DNA from: Bacteroidales bacterium
GTDB lineage: Bacteria; Bacteroidota; Bacteroidia; Bacteroidales; UBA932
Direction of reading: 5' to 3'
DNA: 64,000 nt
Assembly (NCBI GenBank): GCA_017534745.1
Contig: JAFXVX010000007.1
Location: forward strand, 62,001-126,000
Positions within the stretch are counted from its first letter, which is position 1, and every line of letters begins with the position of its first letter. Both the position numbers and the translations under genes were made by a program. Below, piece after piece: positions 17,614 through 25,904 of the stretch. The notes beneath the pieces are model-generated. The model was not told where the DNA came from, did no database searches, and saw only the letters and a program-made list of their open reading frames with translations.

Positions 17614-18351
17614 ATGCCCGGTAAGCTTTACATAGTGCCGACCCCCGTCGGCAACCTCGAAGATATGACTTACCGGGCTGTCAAAGTCCTCGGGGAGGTT
17701 GACCTCATCCTTGCCGAGGACACAAGGACAAGCTCAGTCCTTCTCCGGAGATACGGCATAGAAAAGCCCCTCCGTTCCCATCACAAATTCAATGAGCACC
17801 AGACCTCGTCGCTGGTGAAGGAAAAGATACTCGCGGGTCTCGACGTCGCCCTCATAAGCGACGCCGGGACCCCGGGCATTTCCGATCCCGGCTTTTTCCT
17901 TGTACGCGAGTGCGTACGTGAGGAAATAGAGGTGGAGACCCTTCCGGGAGCGACGGCCTGCATCCCGGCCCTCGTGAGCTCCGGTCTCCCGTGCGACCGT
18001 TTCGTGTTCGAAGGATTCCTTCCGCAGAAGAAGGGATTCAGGAGCGCAGTCGAAGCCCTTGCCGGAGAGACTAGGACAATGGTGTTCTATGAGTCCCCCT
18101 ACAGGGTAGTGAGGACTCTAAAGGCCTTCGCCGAAGTCTTCGGCGGGGCCAGGCAGTGCTCCGTGGCGAGGGAGATTTCCAAGATTCACGAGGAGCACGT
18201 CCGCGGGAGCCTAGACGAGGCTCTCGCACATTTTACCTCGACGGAGCCGAAAGGCGAATTCGTCATAGTTGTCGAAGGGGCTGAGGCCCCGCTGAAAAAG
18301 AAGGGGAAGAAGTACCCTTCCGACGACTATGGACCGCCAGAAGAAGCCTAA
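17614..18351 (+). CDS. rsmI: 16S rRNA (cytidine-1402-2'-O)-methyltransferase
   Basis: RsmI methylates the 2'-OH of C1402 in the 16S rRNA decoding centre. The 245-residue protein has the diagnostic N-terminus YIVPTPVGNLEDMTYRA, AEDTRTSSVLL, the SDAGTPGISDPGF loop and PCDRFVFEGFLP, all typical of this tetrapyrrole-methylase-fold family. It is slightly longer at its basic/acidic C-terminus. It overlaps the ComEA-like gene by 23 bases. Confidence 0.95.
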   Translation: MPGKLYIVPTPVGNLEDMTYRAVKVLGEVDLILAEDTRTSSVLLRRYGIEKPLRSHHKFNEHQTSSLVKEKILAGLDVALISDAGTPGISDPGFFLVRECVREEIEVETLPGATACIPALVSSGLPCDRFVFEGFLPQKKGFRSAVEALAGETRTMVFYESPYRVVRTLKAFAEVFGGARQCSVAREISKIHEEHVRGSLDEALAHFTSTEPKGEFVIVVEGAEAPLKKKGKKYPSDDYGPPEEA

Positions 18352-19351
18352 GACTTCGTTTGTCATCGGGGCTATTGCCCTGCTTTTCCTTATTATAGGT
18401 TATGAAACCGCCCTGTTCGTACACAAGGCGGCGGTCGAGCGTATCGTCTCCCTGCAGGAGAAGCCGGATACGGTGTATGTGGTGGTGGGGGAGGGAGAGG
18501 AAGGAGATGCTCTCGGCCTGCGGCCTCGGCATGACAAAAAGAGCGGCGCTCGGCATGACAGTGGCGAGGGAGATTTCTCGGCTTCGCTCGAAATGACAGA
18601 AAGGAAGGCGCTCGAAATGACAGAGGGGAAGGGCGCTCGAAATGACAGGAGAAGAGACACCGTGAGGGTGAGGGCGGAGGGGAGGTCGGGGGTGGCGCAG
18701 GAGGTGATGGATAAGTATGCGCCGAAAATGGAGGAGCCGTTCAGGTTCAACCCCAACACTGTGTCGGTGGAGGATCTCCAACGGCTGGGGTTCTCGCGGA
18801 GGCAGGCCGAATCGATTGACAACTACCGCAGAAAAGGCGGCGTGTTCCGCCGCAGGGAGGATTTTGCAAAGTCCTACGTCGTGTCGGATTCGGTCTATGA
18901 GAGACTGGCGCCGTATATATCAATTCCTAAGCTTGACATAAACAAGGCCGATTCGGCGGCGTTCACGACGCTGCCGGGCATCGGCAAATATTTCGCTGCA
19001 AAAATGGTGGAGTACAGGACGCGTCTCGGCGGCTATTCCTTCCCGGAGCAGCTGATGGACATCTACCGTTTCGACCGGGAGAAATACGACGGTCTGAAGG
19101 ACCTTATAACCTGCTCAAAACCATCTCCGTATCCTATATGGACCGCATCGGAGGCTGAGCTCGCCGCCCACCCGTACATAGGGCGCGACGCCGCCAGGTC
19201 AATCATCCTTTACAGGGAGAATACCCCTCCGGAGGAGCGCAGCGTCGATGGCATAATAAAAGCCGGCATAATCGCGGAGGATCATGCCGGCAAGTTCAGA
19301 GGATGCGTCTTTGCTACGGAAGGGGGTAGCCCGCTCTCTCTTCAGGAGTGA
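18329..19351 (+). CDS. ComEA-like helix-hairpin-helix protein with one membrane anchor
   Basis: This 340-residue protein has a membrane helix at about residues 10-30. A linker of roughly 90 residues follows, built largely from a short repeat in the DNA. Then come repeated helix-hairpin-helix DNA-binding units: FNPNTVSVEDLQRLGFSRRQ, LDINKADSAAFTTLPGIGKY and a third near residue 275 (HPYIGRDAARSIILY). ComEA-type proteins bind DNA at the cell surface or periplasm during uptake. DprA and RecA in the window fit this, but the family also has members outside competence. It starts inside the end of rsmI, and its 3' end overlaps the convergent small lipoprotein gene by 38 bases. Confidence 0.85.
   Translation: MDRQKKPKTSFVIGAIALLFLIIGYETALFVHKAAVERIVSLQEKPDTVYVVVGEGEEGDALGLRPRHDKKSGARHDSGEGDFSASLEMTERKALEMTEGKGARNDRRRDTVRVRAEGRSGVAQEVMDKYAPKMEEPFRFNPNTVSVEDLQRLGFSRRQAESIDNYRRKGGVFRRREDFAKSYVVSDSVYERLAPYISIPKLDINKADSAAFTTLPGIGKYFAAKMVEYRTRLGGYSFPEQLMDIYRFDREKYDGLKDLITCSKPSPYPIWTASEAELAAHPYIGRDAARSIILYRENTPPEERSVDGIIKAGIIAEDHAGKFRGCVFATEGGSPLSLQE
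18525..18647 (+). repeat. Five copies of a 12-base motif inside the ComEA-like gene
   Basis: CTCGGCATGACA or CTCGAAATGACA occurs at 18525, 18549, 18587, 18611 and 18636 (spacings 24, 38, 24, 25). The segment also contains GAGATTTCTCGGCTTCGCTCG. The opposite strand reads as the kind of repeated peptide seen when intergenic dispersed repeats are translated (FERSREI-like). It encodes most of the linker after the membrane anchor. Confidence 0.85.
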
Positions 19352-19727
19352 GATCGTCGACATCCTTGAAAACAAAGGTGCCTGCCTCATCGCTCCAGGT
19401 GAAAAGATAATCGTCGGAATAGCGGTATTTGCCGTCGAGCTTGTTGTAGTTCTTTACGTGGAGGACGGCGTATTTGATATAGTCGAAGATGCCGTACTCA
19501 TTGACGATATCGTTGAAAATGAATACAATGTCGTTGTCATGAAGGACGCGGGAGTCGAAGCCTTCATATATGAAGGGATTGCCGTTGTGGTCCACAAGGT
19601 AGTATTCCCATGAGGAGTTGAACCGGCAGTCAAGAGTCGCGTGGACCTCAAGCTCCACATCCTCGCAGGAGGAGAATGTAAACAGGGAGAGAACAAAGGC
19701 TGAAAGTGCAGCAAAAACTTTTTTCAT
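19314..19727 (-). CDS. Small lipoprotein of unknown function
   Basis: This 137-residue protein has a lipoprotein signal (MKKVFAALSAF..., lipobox FSSC, Cys at residue 21). An aromatic- and Asp-rich domain follows. It has no motif I recognise. I start it at the ATG at 19727; a longer in-frame reading would enter recA. It lies 16 bases after the recA stop on the same strand, so it may be read through from recA. Its last 38 bases overlap the ComEA-like gene on the other strand. Confidence 0.75.
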   Translation of the reverse strand: MKKVFAALSAFVLSLFTFSSCEDVELEVHATLDCRFNSSWEYYLVDHNGNPFIYEGFDSRVLHDNDIVFIFNDIVNEYGIFDYIKYAVLHVKNYNKLDGKYRYSDDYLFTWSDEAGTFVFKDVDDLTPEERAGYPLP

Positions 19728-19743
19728 ATTCTGTTGGATCTGG

Positions 19744-20775
19744 TTAATCTTTGATGGAGCGGAGGCTCTCGCGGACTTTGGCTTCGATCTCGTCGCAGAG
19801 CTCGGGGTTGTCCACGAGAAGCTGCCTTGCGGCCTCGCGGCCCTGGGCGAGCTTCGAGTCGCCGTAGCTGAACCACGAGCCGCTCTTCGAAACGATGCCG
19901 TACTCAACCGCGAGGTCGAGGACCTCTCCGCTGTGGGAGATGCCTTCACCGAAGACGATGTCGAACTCGGCCTTCTTGAAAGGCGGGGCCATCTTGTTTT
20001 TGACGACTTTGACGCGGGTCCTGTTTCCAAGCGCCTCGTCGCCGTCCTTGATCTGGGTCGTGCGGCGCACGTCCAGACGGACGGAGGCGTAGAACTTGAG
20101 GGCGTTGCCGCCGGTCGTCGTCTCGGGGTTGCCGAACATGATGCCGATCTTTTCGCGAAGCTGGTTGATGAAGATGCAGCAGGTGCCGGTCTTGGAGATG
20201 TTGGCGGTGAGCTTGCGGAGGGCCTGGCTCATGAGGCGGGCCTGGAGGCCGACCTTGTTGTCTCCCATCTCTCCTTCAATCTCGGCCTTGGGGGTCAGGG
20301 CGGCGACGGAGTCGATGACGACTATGTCGATCGCGCCGGAACGGATCAGGTTGTCGGCGATCTCGAGGGCCTGCTCACCGTTGTCCGGCTGGGAGATGAG
20401 GAGGGTCTCGATGTTGACGCCGAGGGCCTTGGCGTAGGTCCTGTCGAAGGCGTGCTCCGCGTCGATCATCGCCGCGATGCCGCCGCGCTTCTGCGCTTCG
20501 GCGATGGCGTGGATGGCGAGAGTCGTCTTGCCCGAGGACTCGGGGCCGTAGATCTCGATGATCCTGCCCTTGGGGTAGCCCCCGATGCCGAGGGCGTGGT
20601 CGAGGGCGATGGAACCGCTGGGTATAACCTGGCTCTCATCCCACTCGGGCTGATCTCCGAGCTTCATAATGGTACCTTTCCCGAAATCCTTTTCAATCTT
20701 GTCGATTGTCGCCTGCAGAGCTTTGAGCTTTGCGGCATTGATGTCAGCCCCGATCTTGACGTCTTCTTTTGCCAT
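19744..20775 (-). CDS. recA: RecA recombinase
   Basis: RecA forms filaments on single-stranded DNA, drives strand exchange and triggers the SOS response. The 343-residue protein has the N-terminal [12 protein letters not shown], Walker [12 protein letters not shown], Walker [13 protein letters not shown] and the L1/L2 region [22 protein letters not shown]. Length is normal, and no intein is present. It has a perfect promoter box at 20828-20835. I see no clear LexA-type palindrome in the 120-base divergent region shared with rlmN. Confidence 0.97.
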   Translation of the reverse strand: MAKEDVKIGADINAAKLKALQATIDKIEKDFGKGTIMKLGDQPEWDESQVIPSGSIALDHALGIGGYPKGRIIEIYGPESSGKTTLAIHAIAEAQKRGGIAAMIDAEHAFDRTYAKALGVNIETLLISQPDNGEQALEIADNLIRSGAIDIVVIDSVAALTPKAEIEGEMGDNKVGLQARLMSQALRKLTANISKTGTCCIFINQLREKIGIMFGNPETTTGGNALKFYASVRLDVRRTTQIKDGDEALGNRTRVKVVKNKMAPPFKKAEFDIVFGEGISHSGEVLDLAVEYGIVSKSGSWFSYGDSKLAQGREAARQLLVDNPELCDEIEAKVRESLRSIKD

Positions 20776-20827
20776 AACTTTTGCGGTTTAATAGTTAATC
20801 CCGGGGGAATCGCCCGCCCGGAGATGA

Positions 20828-20835
20828 CAAAGTTA
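20828..20835 (-). promoter_or_regulatory. Promoter box for recA
   Basis: The minus strand reads TAACTTTG, a perfect box, leaving a leader of roughly 50 bases to the ATG at 20775. Confidence 0.55.
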
Positions 20836-20869
20836 TGAAAACAATCTTTAATTCTGACATAATTTTGAC

Positions 20870-20877
20870 TATTTTTG
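20870..20877 (+). promoter_or_regulatory. Promoter box for rlmN
   Basis: TATTTTTG is a perfect box. TTTA lies 20 bases before it as a weak upstream element. The leader to the GTG at 20897 would be about 15 bases. Confidence 0.5.
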
Positions 20878-20896
20878 CAGAGAAAATTGGATAAAG

Positions 20897-21913
20897 GTGA
20901 AGACAGTCCTTCTCGGCAAGACACCGGACGAGCTTTCAGCTCTCGCCGTTTCGCTCGGCCTCCCGAAATATACGGGTGGTCAAATCGCGAAGTGGCTGTA
21001 TGTGAGGAGGGTGTTTTCCATCGACGGGATGACGGACATCTCCCTTTCCGGCCGCGAAATGCTCAAAGAGCACTGTGAGACCGGCCTTATTACCCCGTCC
21101 GACGTACAGATATCCTCCGACGGGACAAAGAAGTATCTTTTCCCCGTCGGGGAAGGCTCTTCGGTGGAGACTGTGATGATTCCGGAGGCGGACCGCAGGA
21201 CGCTATGCGTCTCTTCGCAGTCCGGCTGCCGGATGGGCTGCCGGTTCTGCGCGACCGGCCGTCAGGGATACAGGGGCTCCCTCGGTGCGGCTTCAATCCT
21301 GTCCCAGTTCCTCGCCGTTGAAGAGGCTGATGATCTGACCAATGCAGTCTTCATGGGCATGGGAGAGCCTCTGGATAACTACGACGAAGTGATGCGCGCA
21401 ATAGAAGTGCTGACGGCCCCGTGGGGCTTCGCCTGGAGCCCCAAGAGGATAACCCTTTCGACAATAGGCGTCCTCCCGAAGCTGCGCGAATTCCTCCTCC
21501 ACAGCCGCTGCCACCTTGCCATCAGCCTCCACAACCCCTTCCCGGAGGAGAGGGCGGCCATCATGCCCGTGGAGAAGGCATATCCGATAACGGAAGTGGT
21601 CCGCCTTATCCGCAAGGCCGATTTCTCCGGCCAGCGCCGGGTGAGTTTCGAATACACCATGTTTGAGGGGCTTAACGACACACCTCGCCACGCGGCCGCT
21701 CTCGCTAAGCTTCTCCGCGGGATCGAGTGCCGCGTCAACCTCATCCGTTTCCACAGCATCCCCGATTTCCCCGGGAAGCCGTCACCTCAAGGCGTTATGG
21801 AATATTTCCGCGATTCTCTGTCATCAAAGGGGATAACGTGTACCATTCGGGCCTCCAGGGGCGAAGACATCTTCGCCGCCTGCGGCCTTCTCGCCGGCAC
21901 AAGAACAGTATGA
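20897..21913 (+). CDS. rlmN: Dual-specificity RNA methyltransferase RlmN
   Basis: RlmN is a radical-SAM enzyme that methylates C2 of A2503 in 23S rRNA and A37 in some tRNAs. The 338-residue protein has the radical-SAM cluster motif in CRMGCRFCATG (residues about 112-122), FMGMGEPLDNYDEV and the conserved RHAAALAKLL region. The start is a GTG giving MKTVLLGKTPDEL, placed just after a good promoter box. Its TGA overlaps the ATG of the patatin gene. Confidence 0.94.
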   Translation: MKTVLLGKTPDELSALAVSLGLPKYTGGQIAKWLYVRRVFSIDGMTDISLSGREMLKEHCETGLITPSDVQISSDGTKKYLFPVGEGSSVETVMIPEADRRTLCVSSQSGCRMGCRFCATGRQGYRGSLGAASILSQFLAVEEADDLTNAVFMGMGEPLDNYDEVMRAIEVLTAPWGFAWSPKRITLSTIGVLPKLREFLLHSRCHLAISLHNPFPEERAAIMPVEKAYPITEVVRLIRKADFSGQRRVSFEYTMFEGLNDTPRHAAALAKLLRGIECRVNLIRFHSIPDFPGKPSPQGVMEYFRDSLSSKGITCTIRASRGEDIFAACGLLAGTRTV

Positions 21914-24297
21914 GACGACTCATTGTCATACCGCTGCTCCTTCTCTCACTGGCCACGGCGAGGGCGCAGGACACCTTCTCCTCGTCCTTCGGCCTCGGCG
22001 GCGATGCCGACAAGGCGGCCCTCGATGAGATCAACGCCAGGATGGACAGCATCCGGGCCCACCGCCCGACGGTTGGGCTCGTCCTCAGCGGCGGCGGCGC
22101 CAAGGGCGCTGCCCATGTAGGCGCCATCAAGTACATCGAGGAGATAGGTATTCCGATAGACGTGGTCGTCGGGACCAGTATGGGAGGCCTTGTCGGTGGC
22201 TTGTATGCCCTGGGCTACACTCCGGACCAGATGGATTCCATCCTCCGGAGTATCGACTGGAAGATCATGATGAGCGACAAAGTCTCCAGGGAAAACATCC
22301 CCTATGACATCAAGCGCTATAAGGAGAAGTTCCTCCTCTCTTTCCCGTTCTACTACTCCAAGAAGGACTACAACGACATCCGTGAGGAGGAAAAGAGCTA
22401 CGGCAGGGGAGTGGACAGGATACGCATGGGCGCTTCCGAGGACAACAAGACGCTGGCCAGGCGCAACCTTCTCGGTTCGCTCCCTTCCGGTTACATCACA
22501 GGCCAGAATGTCAACAACCTCCTCTCAAGCCTCTCCGTTGGATATCAGGACACTACAGACTTCATGGACCTGCCGATTCCCTTTGCCTGCGTGGCTTCCG
22601 ACATTATCTCAGGCCGGGCTAAGGTGTGGCATGACGGCAAACTGGTCAAGGCTCTCCGAACGACTATGAGTATCCCTGCCGTCTTCACTCCGGTGAGGTC
22701 GGAAGGCATGCTGCTCGTCGATGGCGGCATGCGCAACAATTTCCCTGTGGACATCGCCCGCAGTATGGGCGCTGACCTCATTATCGGCGTCAATCTCGCC
22801 CAGGAGGGCAAGGATTACACCCAGATCCGCAACATCGCCGATATCGTCTGGCAGAGCATCGATATGCTTTCCGGCGACTCTTTCCGCCGTTCGCTAAAGG
22901 ATGTGGACCTGATGATCCACCCAGACCTTCACGAGTACGGCATGATGAGTTTCTCCACGGAAGCCATAGACACGATTATCAGCCGTGGTAACGCGGCGGC
23001 CAGAAAGCAGGATGAGGCTCTCCGGATAATAAAGGAATGGGTAGGTCCGGACACTCTGGTGCGTCAGGCGCCCCCCGCAATAGATATCGGCTTGACCCCG
23101 GTCCACATCGGCGAAATAGAGATAACCGGCGTGACCGAAAAAGAGGCCTACTACATCAAGCGGCGCCTGCCCGTCAAGGAAGACAGCTGGGTAAGCCGCC
23201 GGCTGGTCGAAGAGGCGGTCGGAAGCCTCTTCGGCACGGGATCTTTCGACTCCGTGACCTTCGAGCTCCTCGGCGGAGGCTCCCCGTACAAGCTGGTTAT
23301 CAATTGCCGTAAGGGCCCGATCCACCAGTTCGGTTTCGGCGCGAGGGTTGACAGCGAGGAGCTGGTGTCGCTGTTGCTCAACATCGGCGTCAACACCAAC
23401 GCCCTCCGAGGCTCGGCGCTAAATTTCACCGCCAAGGTAGGGACCAATCCAAACGCCGAGTTCCACTACACCTACGACGCCCCGAGGATGCCGACGATCA
23501 ATGCGTCAGCATATGTCGGCTGGGTGGACCGCAACACCCTCACCATCGGCCGGAACAAGTTCAATATGTCCTTCCTCACCGTCAGGGAGGAGGTATATTT
23601 CTCGAATATCAAGATGTCCCAGTTCAATTTCAAGGTGGGCGGAAGGAACGAGACCTTCTATATACCGCGCCTTGATATGAACAATATTTCCGGTGATTAC
23701 GATCTCTATGAAGGCACAAAGGATTACCTGTCCGCCTTTGTCGAGGTGGTAGGGGACACGTTCAACAAGGGCTATTTCCCGACCGCCGGCTTCCGCGTGG
23801 GAGCGAAGGCCAGCTACGTGGACCGCATGGGCGACAAGACGCTGAAGCCTTTCGGCGTCGTTCAGGTCTTCGCGAAAGCGGTCGGCCAGATAGGAGAACA
23901 TTTCGCAATGATCCCTTCCGGAAACATCAGGTTTATCTTCGGTGAAAACATCCCGCCGCCCTATGCCAACGTCATAGGCGGCCAGATAGAAGGCCGTTAC
24001 CTGGATCACCAGATAGCTTTTGCAGGTGTGGACAACGCCGCCTTCATGAGCAATTACCTCCTCACGGCGCGCCTGGACCTCAGGTATCGTTTCCTTCGCA
24101 ACAACTACCTGACCCTCAGCGGCAACTACGCCCGCGATTTCGTCTCCTTCAGCAATTTCTACGGCGGGCGCAACATCTACGGCGCCGGCCTCGAGTATGC
24201 CTACGACTCAATCATCGGGCCGATAAAGGGCTCCATCCACTGGTCCAACCTATACAAGAAGGTCGGCTTCTATGTCTCGGTAGGTTTCGATTTCTGA
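21910..24297 (+). CDS. Patatin-like phospholipase with POTRA and outer-membrane barrel (type Vd-like)
   Basis: From the ATG at 21910 the protein has 795 residues. A signal peptide (cleavage near ATARAQ) leads into a patatin domain: oxyanion loop SGGGAKGAAHVG, nucleophile GTSMGG and catalytic Asp in DGGMRNNFP. A POTRA-like region follows (about 390-470, IGEIEITGVTEKEAYYIKR), then a C-terminal beta-rich region ending in Phe (VGFDF), typical of an Omp85-like barrel. Such proteins carry a lipase domain on their own outer-membrane pore, as in PlpD. The gene is coupled to rlmN by a 4-base overlap and to recX by one base. The substrate is probably phospholipid. Confidence 0.9.
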   Translation: MRRLIVIPLLLLSLATARAQDTFSSSFGLGGDADKAALDEINARMDSIRAHRPTVGLVLSGGGAKGAAHVGAIKYIEEIGIPIDVVVGTSMGGLVGGLYALGYTPDQMDSILRSIDWKIMMSDKVSRENIPYDIKRYKEKFLLSFPFYYSKKDYNDIREEEKSYGRGVDRIRMGASEDNKTLARRNLLGSLPSGYITGQNVNNLLSSLSVGYQDTTDFMDLPIPFACVASDIISGRAKVWHDGKLVKALRTTMSIPAVFTPVRSEGMLLVDGGMRNNFPVDIARSMGADLIIGVNLAQEGKDYTQIRNIADIVWQSIDMLSGDSFRRSLKDVDLMIHPDLHEYGMMSFSTEAIDTIISRGNAAARKQDEALRIIKEWVGPDTLVRQAPPAIDIGLTPVHIGEIEITGVTEKEAYYIKRRLPVKEDSWVSRRLVEEAVGSLFGTGSFDSVTFELLGGGSPYKLVINCRKGPIHQFGFGARVDSEELVSLLLNIGVNTNALRGSALNFTAKVGTNPNAEFHYTYDAPRMPTINASAYVGWVDRNTLTIGRNKFNMSFLTVREEVYFSNIKMSQFNFKVGGRNETFYIPRLDMNNISGDYDLYEGTKDYLSAFVEVVGDTFNKGYFPTAGFRVGAKASYVDRMGDKTLKPFGVVQVFAKAVGQIGEHFAMIPSGNIRFIFGENIPPPYANVIGGQIEGRYLDHQIAFAGVDNAAFMSNYLLTARLDLRYRFLRNNYLTLSGNYARDFVSFSNFYGGRNIYGAGLEYAYDSIIGPIKGSIHWSNLYKKVGFYVSVGFDF

Positions 24298-24755
24298 TGG
24301 AAGAGAAGAAAGTCCTCGAACGCCTTGAAAGGCAGTGCGCCAGGGCGGAGTACTGCTCCGCCGACATTCGCCGGAAGGCCCTCAGGGCCCTTGAGGGCGA
24401 TGAGGCCGCGGCCGGAAGGGTCCTCGAGTCTCTCGTGAAGGACCGTTACGTCGATGATGCCCGCTACGCCGGGGCTTTTACCAGGGAAAAGTCTTCACTT
24501 TCAGGATGGGGTGCGCGAAAAATCGCTTTCGCCCTCCGCTCAAAGGGTATAGCCGCGGAGATCATTTCGGAGGCCCTTTCCGAAATATCTCCGGAGCAGT
24601 CTTCGAAAAAACTGCATAAAGTGCTGTCCGACAAGTATAAAACGCTTAAAAATGACCCCTCGGCATTCGCGAAGTTGATGCGCTTCGGCCTGTCGAGGGG
24701 CTATTCTTATGACGAGGTCGCCGAGGCGGCGAAGTCTATTTTATCCCGTACTTAG
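24297..24755 (+). CDS. recX: RecX-family regulatory protein
   Basis: RecX binds RecA filaments and limits their activity. The 152-residue protein has the family's three-helix repeats, including RRKALRALEG near the N-terminus, VKDRYVDDARYAGAFTREK near the middle and WGARKIAFALRSKGI. It overlaps the patatin stop by one base (TGATG), so it is read from the rlmN unit, about 3.5 kb from recA and on the other strand. Its end overlaps the convergent SGNH hydrolase gene by 20 bases. Confidence 0.85.
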   Translation: MEEKKVLERLERQCARAEYCSADIRRKALRALEGDEAAAGRVLESLVKDRYVDDARYAGAFTREKSSLSGWGARKIAFALRSKGIAAEIISEALSEISPEQSSKKLHKVLSDKYKTLKNDPSAFAKLMRFGLSRGYSYDEVAEAAKSILSRT

Positions 24756-25827
24756 CAAGGATTTTCATAATGGGCTTTTCGACCGAACGGGCCCAGAGGA
24801 AGTAGCCGTGATCGTCGGGGTGGGTCCCATCGACGGAAGTGTCGTGCTCCGGGGATGTTGCATTGGTGCAGGTGATGAAATAGACGTCTTTGTATTTGGA
24901 GCACGCCTCTTTCATGATCCCCTTGACGAATTCTATCCTGTCGGCTTCATCCTTCTCGGACTTGGTGGAGAAATTGCGGCTTTCCCTGTAGATGGTCTGC
25001 TGGAAAATCAGCGGGACGCCGGGGTGGGCGGCCTGCAGCGTCTCGATGAAGGGGAAAAGCCTCTCCCTGATTTCTTCGATGGTGGGGTTCGAGAAGGTGT
25101 CGAAGATGTAGGCCTCGACATCGGCCGCAGCGAGCGCCCTGGCGAAGGCCGGCTGCAGCTTGCAGTTGCCGCTGACTCCGAGGCTGAGGAGCTGGATCCC
25201 GGTCTCGCGTGAAAATATTGCCGGGTAGGTCATGCCGGAACGGGAGGTTGAGGCGCCGTGGGTGAAGCTGGATCCGAAGATCGCCACCCTGTGGCGGAAA
25301 GGATTCTCCATCGCTTCCAGTCGGCTGCCTTTTTCAACGCCGATTTTCACCGAATAGACTTCACTGAAGGTCGGGAGATACAGCAGACACTCGTGCATCT
25401 GCCCGTCGAGGCGGCTTATCAGTTTGAAGGGCTCTTCAATGTTTTTATCAGGGGCGACTCCGGCCTTGGCCCACAGCCATTTGCCGTCTTTTTTGATGTA
25501 GAGGTCATAGCCGCGGGAGGAGATGCCGGTGATATTGGTACCGAAGCCTTTGTAGCCATACTTCGTCTGGATGTCTATCCTTTTGGAGTCGGTCCTGAAG
25601 GCGACCGCGATGCCGGAGGACTCGCGGGAGAGAAGGTTCTCCCTTGGGGTGAGTCCGGTGTAAATTACGGTGTCGAGCCTGTGATACGGGTTCGGGGTGT
25701 CGGGGAAAAGTTTGCCGACGAGGGTCAGGTCTGCGGCTTCCGTGAAATCGAGTTCAACGTCCTGTGCATTAAGCGCAAAGGAGATCAGAAGCGCTGCGAA
25801 AAAAAGCGGGATGTGTTTAACTGACAT
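24736..25827 (-). CDS. Secreted SGNH/GDSL-family hydrolase
   Basis: This 363-residue protein starts at the ATG at 25827 with a signal peptide (cleavage near LNAQ). An N-terminal beta-sandwich-like domain of about 150 residues follows, then an SGNH hydrolase domain. The domain has the nucleophile block GSSFTHGA, the Gly block GVSGNC, an Asn region in the middle and the catalytic Asp/His in DGTHPDDHGY. Such two-domain proteins are carbohydrate esterases in Bacteroidetes; the substrate is not known. Its box is shared with the divergent pgi promoter region. Confidence 0.85.
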   Translation of the reverse strand: MSVKHIPLFFAALLISFALNAQDVELDFTEAADLTLVGKLFPDTPNPYHRLDTVIYTGLTPRENLLSRESSGIAVAFRTDSKRIDIQTKYGYKGFGTNITGISSRGYDLYIKKDGKWLWAKAGVAPDKNIEEPFKLISRLDGQMHECLLYLPTFSEVYSVKIGVEKGSRLEAMENPFRHRVAIFGSSFTHGASTSRSGMTYPAIFSRETGIQLLSLGVSGNCKLQPAFARALAAADVEAYIFDTFSNPTIEEIRERLFPFIETLQAAHPGVPLIFQQTIYRESRNFSTKSEKDEADRIEFVKGIMKEACSKYKDVYFITCTNATSPEHDTSVDGTHPDDHGYFLWARSVEKPIMKILAKYGIK

Positions 25828-25848
25828 AGCTTTCTGGTGTTTTGACAA

Positions 25849-25879
25849 TTGCAAATATACTCAATTCTTCTTAAATTCG
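25849..25879 (+). promoter_or_regulatory. Promoter for pgi
   Basis: TTG (25849-25851), a 20-base spacer, then TAAATTCG (25872-25879), one mismatch from TAnnTTTG. The leader to the ATG at 25905 would be about 20 bases. Confidence 0.5.
25852..25859 (-). promoter_or_regulatory. Promoter box for the SGNH hydrolase
   Basis: The minus strand reads TATATTTG, a perfect box, with CTG 20 bases upstream as a near match to TTG. It physically overlaps the pgi promoter, so the two divergent promoters probably compete. Confidence 0.5.
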
Positions 25880-25904
25880 CAGGATATATTAAAAAGAACA
25901 AGCC

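Noticed and set aside
18263..18781. Minus-strand open frame with repeated CHFERSREI-like peptide
   Set aside because: Reads from the repeat on the reverse strand of a good HhH-protein gene; likely not a protein.
20776..20896. Search for a LexA-type palindrome between recA and rlmN
   Set aside because: No convincing dyad found; only the two promoter boxes are supported.
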